Shown: positions 1 to 6,871 of the stretch, one piece after another
Layout of the letters: each line of letters opens with the position of its first letter
Numbering within the stretch: position 1 is the stretch's first letter
Source: Acidobacteriota bacterium
Lineage (GTDB): Bacteria; Acidobacteriota; Polarisedimenticolia; Polarisedimenticolales; Polarisedimenticolaceae
Direction: 5' to 3'
DNA: 21,864 bases
Assembly (NCBI GenBank): GCA_011773795.1
Contig: WVWW01000198.1
Span: forward strand, 8,853-30,716
Program-made: the position numbers and the translations under genes
Notes under the pieces: generated by a model
Told to the model about the DNA's origin: nothing
The model's input: the letters and a program-made list of their open reading frames with translations, nothing else
Database searches by the model: none

Positions 1-1158
1 CGCGTAGCTCTTGTCCGAGTAGTTGCTCTGCAGGTTGAACGTGTCGACCGGCTGGAGGATCAGATTCGGCGCGGAGAAATTGTGACCCTGGGGGAAGAAA
101 AACTTCCACGGGGGCTTGGCCCAGGTACGCGCCGACTGGCCGCGGACGCGGGCCTGCACACCGTCATAAACCGTTCCGTCGAAGTAGATCACGCATGGTT
201 CGGTTTCATCGGTAAGCAGGTGCGACAGCGCAGCCGCGTAATCCGCTGGATCCATGAACCAGTGGAGGATGGGCAGCGTCGAACTCAGTCCGGGATCGAT
301 CACCGCGGTGCCTGTATAGGTCACCGTGTCGTCGTCGCGCGGGAAATCCATGTCGCTGACCGTGCCGGTCGCCTCGATGCGGTAACGCACCAGCGTTCCC
401 GCCGGTTGACCGGGAATCTGCGCGCCGTACACGTCGTCCGCCGCGGCACCATCTCCGCTCATGCCGTCGTCGAGCATCGAAACCTGGACCTCGGTGCCGA
501 AATCGATCAGGTAGTACAGCGCGACGGCCGTCGTGTCGACGACGCGAGCGGTGATCTGAATCGGTGTCGACGGCGGCACATCGAGGGTGTGCGTGACTTG
601 GTCGATCCATGCGGGCAAGCCGCTGTCGTTGACGCTGTTGATCGCGCCCGGTGTGGGGCTGACCGAGGCGCGCCAGTTACGTGGAATCGAATTGTCGAGC
701 GAGGGATCGATGACCTCGAGCGACGGGCCGAGCCCATCGGGCGTGACGGGCCACTGTCCACCGTCGTCGAAGAACACCTCGTCCTGGACGGCCATCAAGT
801 TGTCGATCAGGGCTACGCGCTCGCCGTTGTCGTCGAGTTGGAGCAAGTACTCCCCATCGGCGGTCAGCGCGTAGGTGGTCAAGTACTGCGCCGCGCTCGC
901 GGCGATGACCAGACGTTGTCCCGCGCCGATCATCGTGCCCGGAGTAAAGCAGAACGTCACACCGTCGAAGCACCAGTCGGTGAGGTCGACCGCGCTACCC
1001 CCCGTGTTGAGGATCTCGATGTATTCGTCCTCGCGGATGTCGGACGCGGGGTGGTACATCAACTCGGTGATCACCACCTCGGCCGAGACGGGAGAGCCGG
1101 CCGCCGCGAAGAAGAAGATGACGAGGCCGACCGGGAGGAGATACGCACGCCGTGCCAA
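1..1158 (-). CDS. Secreted lamin-tail-domain / CotH-like protein (partial, C-terminus off the left edge)
   Basis: The reading frame is open from an in-frame TAG at 1201-1203 to the window edge, so about 386 residues are visible and the 3' end is missing. I chose the TTG at 1158: a GGAG lies 9 bases upstream and the product then begins with a textbook signal peptide (residues 1-26, Arg-Arg, hydrophobic core, cleavage after VSA). A GTG at 1188 is the alternative. Residues about 27-165 look like a lamin-tail (LTD) domain: ITELMYHP, then EYIEILNTG, a DLTDW-type strand and a GLGPSLE strand. A middle region resembles the beta-rich linker usual before CotH domains. From about residue 290 there is a CotH-like start (LHWFMDPADYAALL-like segment, YFDGTVYDGVQARVRGQSAR). 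Such proteins are exported and associate with spore coat or cell surface in other bacteria; the role here is unknown. The CotH catalytic region lies outside the window, so kinase activity cannot be judged. Confidence 0.8.
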   Translation of the reverse strand, partial: MARRAYLLPVGLVIFFFAAAGSPVSAEVVITELMYHPASDIREDEYIEILNTGGSAVDLTDWCFDGVTFCFTPGTMIGAGQRLVIAASAAQYLTTYALTADGEYLLQLDDNGERVALIDNLMAVQDEVFFDDGGQWPVTPDGLGPSLEVIDPSLDNSIPRNWRASVSPTPGAINSVNDSGLPAWIDQVTHTLDVPPSTPIQITARVVDTTAVALYYLIDFGTEVQVSMLDDGMSGDGAAADDVYGAQIPGQPAGTLVRYRIEATGTVSDMDFPRDDDTVTYTGTAVIDPGLSSTLPILHWFMDPADYAAALSHLLTDETEPCVIYFDGTVYDGVQARVRGQSARTWAKPPWKFFFPQGHNFSAPNLILQPVDTFNLQSNYSDKSYA

Positions 1159-1171
1159 GGACCCACACTCC
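1156..1171 (-). promoter_or_regulatory. Ribosome binding site deciding a TTG start
   Basis: On the minus strand GGAG (1171-1168) is followed by 9 bases and TTG (1158-1156). This spacing, and the signal peptide that then starts at the first residue, favour this TTG over the upstream GTG at 1188, which has no good Shine-Dalgarno sequence. Confidence 0.5.
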
Positions 1172-1396
1172 AGCTTCAATGCACTCACCAAGATGAACGC
1201 CTAGACCCTTCGGCGTTGTCCCGCGAACCCCGTGCCGGGTTGGACCGCGACTAGCGCCTCGTTATTAAAGGAGAATCGATTAATACGACCGTTTCTCCCG
1301 GGCTACCACCCGACCCCCACCTTTATTCGCAGACCCGGAATATACGGCTACTGGCGAGTTCGCGGGTTTTTTGGACTCCGTTTTGCGGACGGCCCG
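1159..1396. other. Intergenic region with a possible minus-strand promoter
   Basis: These 238 bases lie between the start of the lamin-tail gene and the stop of heme A synthase, both on the minus strand. An AT-rich island at about 1258-1290 stands out from the GC-rich surroundings. On the minus strand it contains TTTAAT (1269-1264), five of six matches to a sigma70 -10 box, but no convincing -35 box at 16-18 bases. I saw no open frame with coding character and no terminator with a T-run after ctaA; the short hairpin TCCG-CAAAA-CGGA near 1375-1390 lacks a U-tract on the minus strand. Confidence 0.35.
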
Positions 1397-2683
1397 TCAG
1401 CGGGCGGACGCCGTTTCGGCCACACAGTCTTCCTCGGGTGTCAAAAGCCTTTGATTCCAGCAAAAAATCGAGACTCCGAGCGCCAGAATCACCGCCCCGG
1501 TCCACTGGTGGAGGGTCGAGACGATCAGATCGGAGGCTGCCGGCGAGGTCCCGGCGGCTGTGGCCCGCGTCGCCACGTAAGCCCCGAAACCGAGCAGCAG
1601 TTGCAGCCCGATGAGGCCGGCGAGGGCCAGGCCGAGCCGCCGGAGCAGGGGTTGGTCGGGGTTGGCTCCCCAGGTGCGGAAGCCCATATGAACCGCTGCG
1701 GGAGCGACGAACGCCACACCCATCAGGATGTGCAGCAGCAGCACCTGTTGGAAATGACGCTGCGCCGCACCGAGCACGAGTTGGAACAGGATCAACCCGA
1801 CGAGGATCCCGGAAAACAACCGGTCACCGCGAACCCCGGCCCGTACGGTGCCCTCGCGGTCGCTTTTCCACAGGCTCGAGCCGAACGTGCCGAGCGCGAC
1901 CAGCGTGGAAAAGAAGAGCTGCGCCAGGATCCCGTGGACCATGGCCAGGACGAGATTGCTCTGCGTCACCCGAAGGCCGCCGAGGATGCCCTGAGCCGCG
2001 ACCGCCACGACGGCAACCCAGGCCAGTCGACGGACCCACGTGCGCGTTTCGGTGCGGGTCAGCAGCATCGCCATGACGAGCGTCGTCAGCCCGACGAGCG
2101 CGCCGAACAGCCGGTGCGCGTGCTCGTAGTAGATCCCGCCGGTCATCCGCGAGAACGGGTAGAGGAACATGTTGTAGCCGAACGAGGTCGGCCAGTCGTC
2201 GACGGCCAGCCCCGCCTCGGCGCTGGTCACGATCCCGCCGGCGGCAAGCAACAGCGTGGTCGCTGCAACGGCGATCCAAATGAACGCGCCGCTCCAGTTG
2301 TCGAACGGCCGGGCCGCTCGGAACCAGCGGGCTCCCGCGAAAGATCCGATCGTCGTGAGGAGCGCGGTCAGGAGGATCGAGCCCGGCACCCAGACCGCCG
2401 CGCTGGGCACGACGACCCCGGGGCGCTCGCCGCCCAGAAGACTTCCCAGGATCAGCAGGTTCAGCGCACCCGTGATCGCTCCCGCGATGACGGCCGCGCG
2501 TGGGTCGAGACCGAGATATCGGCCGAGGAAGAGGCCGCCGACCAGAACGCAGGCCAACATCAAGGCAAGCAGCGCCGGGCTGGGCAGAAGGAGCGCCGGT
2601 AGGCGACCGAGATAGCCCACCACCCACATCGCTACCGTGGTCCCGAAACCGATCGTGAGCAGGCTTCCCGGTGGGGCTTTCAT
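1397..2683 (-). CDS. ctaA: Heme A synthase (CtaA/COX15 family) with N-terminal membrane extension
   Basis: 428-residue integral membrane protein that would oxidise the heme O methyl group to give heme A for the neighbouring oxidase. The family core spans about residues 130-410. It has the loop GGIVTSAEAGLAVDDWP (149-165), the EHAHR motif (187-191, catalytic Glu and heme-ligand His), His250 (MVHG), His318 (LLHILMG) and His392 (LHQWTGA), that is, the four conserved helix histidines. Residues 1-125 are extra compared with Bacillus CtaA and hold about four hydrophobic segments (8-28, 30-58, 62-85, 95-121). The start ATG at 2683 has a GGGTG-like site upstream. It is divergent from actC, and both genes serve the same aa3-type respiratory chain. 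No heme O synthase (ctaB) is in the window. Confidence 0.9.
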   Translation of the reverse strand: MKAPPGSLLTIGFGTTVAMWVVGYLGRLPALLLPSPALLALMLACVLVGGLFLGRYLGLDPRAAVIAGAITGALNLLILGSLLGGERPGVVVPSAAVWVPGSILLTALLTTIGSFAGARWFRAARPFDNWSGAFIWIAVAATTLLLAAGGIVTSAEAGLAVDDWPTSFGYNMFLYPFSRMTGGIYYEHAHRLFGALVGLTTLVMAMLLTRTETRTWVRRLAWVAVVAVAAQGILGGLRVTQSNLVLAMVHGILAQLFFSTLVALGTFGSSLWKSDREGTVRAGVRGDRLFSGILVGLILFQLVLGAAQRHFQQVLLLHILMGVAFVAPAAVHMGFRTWGANPDQPLLRRLGLALAGLIGLQLLLGFGAYVATRATAAGTSPAASDLIVSTLHQWTGAVILALGVSIFCWNQRLLTPEEDCVAETASAR

Positions 2684-2757
2684 CGACTTTCACCCTGCGC
2701 TCGAAACGCGCCGCCGGGCATGATAGGCAACCCCGCGGTGGGCGGCCACGGAGCCGG

Positions 2758-2796
2758 TTGACCCCACTGTTTCCGGGTGCTAGCGTTCGCCCTCCG
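2758..2796 (+). promoter_or_regulatory. Candidate promoter of the respiratory operon, giving a near-leaderless actC
   Basis: TTGACC (2758-2763), a 17-base spacer and TAGCGT (2781-2786) resemble a sigma70-type promoter; the -35 matches 5 of 6 and the -10 only 3 of 6. Transcription would start only about 3-5 bases before the actC ATG at 2797. In agreement, no Shine-Dalgarno sequence precedes that ATG. The weak -10 box makes this tentative. Confidence 0.35.
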
Positions 2797-4206
2797 ATGG
2801 CCCACCAGTTGGACAATACCCATGAACCCGTGGAGGGCCGCGCCCCCCTGATTCTGGGTGGCCATGACTTCAAATCGCTGACCGGCAAGGTCGCCGAGCC
2901 GCTCGAGCGCAAGACGCCGCTCGGCTGGTGGCTTTGCTTCCTACCCTCCGTCGCGATGCTCAGTGTTTTGGGTATTGCGGTGGCCTGGTTGTTCTGGGAA
3001 GGCGTCGGCATCTGGGGCCTCAACAACCCCGTCGGCTGGGGCTGGGCGATCGTCAACTTCGTCTTCTGGGTCGGCATCGGCCACGCCGGCACGCTGATCT
3101 CGGCGATCCTGTTCCTGTTCCGCCAGAAGTGGCGCACCTCGATCAACCGCTCCGCCGAGGCGATGACGATCTTCGCCGTGATGTGCGCGCTGATCTTCCC
3201 CGGCATCCACGTCGGCCGCGTGTGGGTCGCCTACTGGATGTTCCCGCTGCCCAACCAGATGGCGATGTGGCCGAACTTCCGCAGCCCGCTGATCTGGGAC
3301 GTGTTCGCGGTCAGCACCTACGCCACGGTGTCGCTGCTGTTCTGGTACGTCGGGCTGATCCCCGACCTGGCGACGATCCGCGACCGCGCGACGTCACGAC
3401 TGAAGAAGATCATCTACGGGCTGTTCGCGTTGGGTTGGCGTGCGTCCACGCGCCACTGGCAGCACTACGAGCGCGCCTACCTGATCCTCGCCGCGCTGGC
3501 CACGCCGCTGGTGCTGTCGGTGCACTCGATCGTGTCGATGGACTTCGCGGCGTCGCAGCTGCCCGGCTGGCACACCACGATCTTCCCGCCCTACTTCGTC
3601 GCCGGCGCGATCTTCTCCGGCTTCGCGATGGTCGTCACGCTGATGGTCATCTGCCGCAAGGCGTTCAAGATGGAAGCGATCCTGACGCTGCGGCACTTCG
3701 AGAACATGGCCAAGATCATCATGGTCACGGGCATGATGGTCGGTTACGCCTACGCGATCGAGTTCTTCATCGCGGCCTACTCCGGCAACCCCTACGAGCA
3801 GTTCGTGTTCATCAACCGCGCGTTCGGCCCGTACGCCTGGGCCTACTGGATCATGGTCGGCTGCAACGTGCTCTCCCCGCAGATCTTCTGGTTCAAGCGT
3901 TTCCGGACGAACCTCAAGGTCCTGTTCGTGATGTCGATCTTCGTCAACATCGGCATGTGGTTCGAGCGCTTCGTGATCGTCGTCACGTCGCTGCACCGCG
4001 ACTTCCTGCCCTCGAGCTGGGACTACTACTCCCCCACGTTCTGGGACGTGCTGACGTTGATCGGCAGCTTCGGGCTGTTTTTCACGATGTTCTGCCTCTT
4101 CGCTCGCTTCCTGCCGATGGTCGCCATGGCCGAGGTCAAGACCGTGCTGCCCGGCGCCGACCCGCACGGGGACGGGCCGAAGGCCGTGATCCAGGGGGCC
4201 GACTGA
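2797..4206 (+). CDS. actC: Alternative complex III membrane subunit ActC (NrfD/PsrC-like)
   Basis: 469-residue polytopic membrane protein of the NrfD/PsrC superfamily, the subunit expected to bind quinol in ACIII (menaquinol:electron-carrier oxidoreductase). About ten hydrophobic segments are visible between residues 45 and 445. The N-terminus contains the family-typical PLILGGHDF near residue 17. Other ActC-like segments are FWVGIGHAGTLISA (about 90-103), HSIVSMDFAASQLPGWHTTIFPPYFVAGA (about 233-261, with the ActC-type SMDFA...PGWH pattern) and FVIVVTSLHRDFLPSSW (about 402-418). I chose ATG 2797 because the open frame further upstream encodes a basic non-family peptide. It is the first gene of the operon and overlaps actD by one base (TGATG). 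Unusually, no actA or actB precedes it; heme A synthase does, on the other strand. Confidence 0.92.
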   Translation: MAHQLDNTHEPVEGRAPLILGGHDFKSLTGKVAEPLERKTPLGWWLCFLPSVAMLSVLGIAVAWLFWEGVGIWGLNNPVGWGWAIVNFVFWVGIGHAGTLISAILFLFRQKWRTSINRSAEAMTIFAVMCALIFPGIHVGRVWVAYWMFPLPNQMAMWPNFRSPLIWDVFAVSTYATVSLLFWYVGLIPDLATIRDRATSRLKKIIYGLFALGWRASTRHWQHYERAYLILAALATPLVLSVHSIVSMDFAASQLPGWHTTIFPPYFVAGAIFSGFAMVVTLMVICRKAFKMEAILTLRHFENMAKIIMVTGMMVGYAYAIEFFIAAYSGNPYEQFVFINRAFGPYAWAYWIMVGCNVLSPQIFWFKRFRTNLKVLFVMSIFVNIGMWFERFVIVVTSLHRDFLPSSWDYYSPTFWDVLTLIGSFGLFFTMFCLFARFLPMVAMAEVKTVLPGADPHGDGPKAVIQGAD

Positions 4207-4775
4207 TGGGTCTTCCGTTGCCGATGGTGCCGCAGCTCCCGGAAGGTAAGGCCTTCGGCTTACTCGCGCGATTCAAGGACGCCCCGGCGATCCATGCGGC
4301 CTGCGAGAAGGTCCGTGACGCCGGCTACACGAAGTGGGATTCGCACACGCCGTTCCCGGTTCACGGCCTCGACCGGGCGATGGGGCTGAAGGCCTCGCGC
4401 TTGCCCTGGATCGTGCTCACCACCGGGTTGTCCGGCGCGGCCGGGGGCATGCTGCTGCAGTACTGGGTTTCCGTCCACGCCTACGCCTTGGTCATCTCCG
4501 GCAAACCGCTGTTCAGCTGGCCGGCGTTCGTGCCCGTGACGTTCGAGCTCGGCGTGTTGTTCGGCGCCCTGGGCGCCGTTTTCGGCATGTTCGCGCTCAA
4601 CCGGCTGCCGATGCTGTTCCACCCGTTGTTCTCCGCCAACTCGTTTGCGGCGGCAACCGACGACGGGTTCTTCATCTCGATCGAATCCTGGGATCCGAAG
4701 TACGACGAGACCGCGACCGCCGCGCTGCTGCGCGAGGCGGGCGCGATCGAGGTCGAGGTGGTGAACAACGAATGA
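4206..4775 (+). CDS. actD: Alternative complex III subunit ActD (DUF3341)
   Basis: 189 residues. The N-terminal soluble part (about 13-60) reads GLLARFKDAPAIHAACEKVRDAGY, followed by WDSHTPFPVHGLDRAMGL, the hallmark of the DUF3341/ActD family. Two transmembrane helices follow at about 65-88 and 106-131, then a soluble C-terminus with FFISIESWDPKYD and a small alpha/beta tail. ActD carries no redox cofactor and stabilises the membrane part of ACIII. The start ATG at 4206 shares its first base with the actC stop, and AGGGGG lies about 8 bases upstream. The stop overlaps actF as ATGA, so translational coupling is likely. Confidence 0.92.
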   Translation: MGLPLPMVPQLPEGKAFGLLARFKDAPAIHAACEKVRDAGYTKWDSHTPFPVHGLDRAMGLKASRLPWIVLTTGLSGAAGGMLLQYWVSVHAYALVISGKPLFSWPAFVPVTFELGVLFGALGAVFGMFALNRLPMLFHPLFSANSFAAATDDGFFISIESWDPKYDETATAALLREAGAIEVEVVNNE

Positions 4776-5974
4776 GCCACGGACCGCGCATCGTCGACGC
4801 CGCCCAGATGGACCTCCCTGCGGGGAGCCTGTGGCGCCGCCTGCCGCTGTTCTCGGCGATTGCGGCGATCGTGGGGATCGGCGCGTCGTTCGCCATGCGT
4901 GCGGGGGACGAGAAGCAGTTCTACTTCTCTTGGTTGGTGGCGTTCCTCTATTTCATGAGTCTGGGCCTCGGCGCGCTGCTCTTCGTCCTGATCCAGTACG
5001 CGACCAAGACCGGCTGGGGCATCGTGGTGCGACGGCTCGCGGAGAATACCGCCGCGGGCCTGATCGTGATGGTCCTGGCGTTCATCCCGGTCTACATCGG
5101 CCTGGACAAGATGTACGCCTGGACCGACGAGGCCCACCTCGACGAGATCGTTCGCGGCAAGATGTGGTTCCTCGGCGCCGAAAATTACATCGTCTTCGGT
5201 GTGCTGTACTTCGCCGTTTGGATCTTCCTCGCCTGGTGGTTCCGCGCCGGATCCGTCAAGCAAGACCTGACCGGTGACCACGACCTGACGCGGCGCCGCA
5301 TCGTCGTGGCCGGACCGGCCATCGTGCTCGTGGCGCTCACGTTGACTTTTGCCTCGTTCCACTGGGCCATGTCGCTGGACCCGCACTGGTACTCGACGAT
5401 CTTCGGCGTCTACTACTTCGCGGGTTCGTTCGTTTGTGTCTTCGCGTTCCTGTCGCTGGTCGTCCTCGGGCTGAGGCGCGCCGGTGCGCTGGAAGGGTTC
5501 GTCACCGTCGAGCATCGTCACGATCTGGGGAAGCTGCTGTTCGCCTTCGTCGTGTTCTGGGCCTACATCGGCTTCTCGCAGTTCTTCCTGATCTGGTACG
5601 CCAACATCCCCGAGGAGACCGAGTGGTACCTCGAGCGGATGCACCACGGCTGGCAGCCGGTCACGATCTTCCTGGCGGTCGGTCACTTCGGGCTGCCGTT
5701 CCTGTACCTGATGTCGCGGCACATCAAGCGCAACAAGCTGACGCTCGGGCTCGGCGCCGCCTGGATGCTGTTCATGCATTTCGTGGACCTGCACTGGGTC
5801 GTGATGCCGGCGCACCACGGCAAGGAGTTCGGGGTCACGCTGCTGGACGTCACCACGATGCTGGGCGTCGGGGGCCTGTTCCTGACGGCGTTCGGGTTTT
5901 GCCTGACACGGGCAAAACTGGTCCCCGCGAAGGACCCCCGGCTGATCGAGTCCATCACCTTCGAAAACTTTTAG
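4772..5974 (+). CDS. actF: Alternative complex III membrane subunit ActF
   Basis: 400-residue polytopic membrane protein matching the ActF family (quinol:cytochrome c oxidoreductase quinone-binding subunit 2). It has roughly ten hydrophobic segments. Family-like stretches are SFHWAMSLDPHWYSTIFGVYYF (about 194-215), HDLGKLLFAFVVFWAYIGFSQFFLIWYANIPEETEWY (about 249-286) and FMHFVDLHWVVMP (about 333-345). ActF is structurally related to ActC. The start ATG at 4772 overlaps the actD stop (ATGA). In canonical clusters a cytochrome c gene, actE, sits between actD and actF; here it is absent and the two genes overlap, so nothing has been left between them. Confidence 0.92.
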   Translation: MSHGPRIVDAAQMDLPAGSLWRRLPLFSAIAAIVGIGASFAMRAGDEKQFYFSWLVAFLYFMSLGLGALLFVLIQYATKTGWGIVVRRLAENTAAGLIVMVLAFIPVYIGLDKMYAWTDEAHLDEIVRGKMWFLGAENYIVFGVLYFAVWIFLAWWFRAGSVKQDLTGDHDLTRRRIVVAGPAIVLVALTLTFASFHWAMSLDPHWYSTIFGVYYFAGSFVCVFAFLSLVVLGLRRAGALEGFVTVEHRHDLGKLLFAFVVFWAYIGFSQFFLIWYANIPEETEWYLERMHHGWQPVTIFLAVGHFGLPFLYLMSRHIKRNKLTLGLGAAWMLFMHFVDLHWVVMPAHHGKEFGVTLLDVTTMLGVGGLFLTAFGFCLTRAKLVPAKDPRLIESITFENF

Positions 5975-6138
5975 ATTCCGGTCTTTTTGGCACTTTCCCC
6001 TGCCTCGGCCTGGGGCGGATCGGGTCTGGCCAAGGCTTGTTCGGCCCCTGGGCCTCTGCTAATCTTCGGGGTCTTTAGTTGATTCGAAACCCTGGTTCAC
6101 CTGGCACCAAGCACACCCTAGGTATGGAGATCCCCGTC
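5975..6138 (+). other. Intergenic gap inside the respiratory operon
   Basis: 164 non-coding bases separate actF from the cupredoxin gene, the largest gap in the operon. An imperfect inverted repeat pairs GGCCTGGGGC (about 6008-6017) with GCCCCTGGGCC (about 6045-6055), but no T-run follows, so it is not a clear terminator. It could be an mRNA processing or attenuation hairpin, and a separate promoter for the downstream genes may lie here. I cannot point to a convincing one. GGAG at 6126-6129 is the ribosome binding site of the next gene. Confidence 0.3.
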
Positions 6139-6846
6139 ATGCGTTTCGGTAGAAATCTGTTCGCCCTGGCCACTGTTTCCGCGCTTCTTCTCTCGGCAAC
6201 GGCGGTTGCCGGTACGGTCACGGGCACGGTCAAGTTCGAAGGCAACGCGCCCAAGCTCCGCCCGCTGAAGATGGACGCGGATCCCGGCTGCGCCAAGAAA
6301 CATTCCACGCCGCAGATGCCCGAGGTGCTCGCGCTCGGCGATGGCAACACGATGGGCAATATCTTCGTCTACGTGAAGGGCGTGTCCGGCAACTTCCCGG
6401 CGCCGTCCGAAGCCGCCGTACTGGACCAGAAGGGCTGCAAGTACGTGCCCCACGTCATGGGCGTGATGGTCGGCCAGACGTTCAAGGTCCTGAACTCGGA
6501 CGGCCTGCTGCACAACGTGCACTCGCTGCCCAAGGTCAACCAGTCCTTCAACCGCGCGATGCCGGCCACCGTCACCGAGGCCGAGTACACGTTCGACAAG
6601 GAAGAGTTCATGTTCAAGATCAAGTGCGACGTGCACCCCTGGATGGGCGCCTACGTCGGCGTGATGACGCACCCCTTCTTCGACGTGACCGGCACCGACG
6701 GCAAGTTCGAGATCAGCGGCGTCCCCGCCGGCAATTACGAGATCGAGGCCTGGCACGAAAAGCTCGGCACGAAGACCTCCACGGTCACCGTCGGCGACAG
6801 CGACACGCAGACGGTCGACTTCGCCATGAGCGTGCCGAAGAAATAA
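6139..6846 (+). CDS. Exported cupredoxin with carboxypeptidase-regulatory-like domain
   Basis: 235 residues. ATG 6139 is chosen because GGAG lies 9 bases upstream and the product then starts with a signal peptide (1-24, MRFGRN then a hydrophobic core, cleaved near AVAG). The central domain is a cupredoxin: His125/His128 in LLHNVHS, then Cys163-x2-His166-x2-Met169 in KCDVHPWM, a complete type 1 copper ligand set. Two further Cys (51 and 100) may form a disulfide. Residues about 180-232 (TGTDGKFEISGVPAGNYEIEAWHE) form a small carboxypeptidase-regulatory-like beta domain. Proteins of this design are frequent in Acidobacteria and Planctomycetes. Its place between actF and coxA suggests an electron-transfer or copper-delivery role at the oxidase; which of the two cannot be told from sequence. 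Confidence 0.85.
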   Translation: MRFGRNLFALATVSALLLSATAVAGTVTGTVKFEGNAPKLRPLKMDADPGCAKKHSTPQMPEVLALGDGNTMGNIFVYVKGVSGNFPAPSEAAVLDQKGCKYVPHVMGVMVGQTFKVLNSDGLLHNVHSLPKVNQSFNRAMPATVTEAEYTFDKEEFMFKIKCDVHPWMGAYVGVMTHPFFDVTGTDGKFEISGVPAGNYEIEAWHEKLGTKTSTVTVGDSDTQTVDFAMSVPKK

Positions 6847-6871
6847 TCCGATTCTCATAGGGGCTCGATAG

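Noticed and set aside
1325..1395. Terminator or small RNA after heme A synthase
   Set aside because: The T-run at about 1366-1371 is on the plus strand with only a 5-base stem and a long loop, and no plus-strand gene precedes it.
1232..2602. Long plus-strand open frame opposite heme A synthase (456 codons)
   Set aside because: It encodes a low-complexity Gln/Arg/Glu/Pro-rich product and is antisense to a gene with clear family motifs; it is a by-product of GC-rich codon use.
2928..4205. Upstream extension of the actD frame into actC, which would give a 615-codon protein
   Set aside because: The extension is an Arg/His/Asp/Leu-rich out-of-frame reading of actC. The family start at ATG 4206 has a ribosome site and overlaps the actC stop.
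6000..6060. Terminator in the actF-cupredoxin gap
   Set aside because: There is an imperfect GC-rich inverted repeat, but no T-run follows it and the same operon logic continues downstream.
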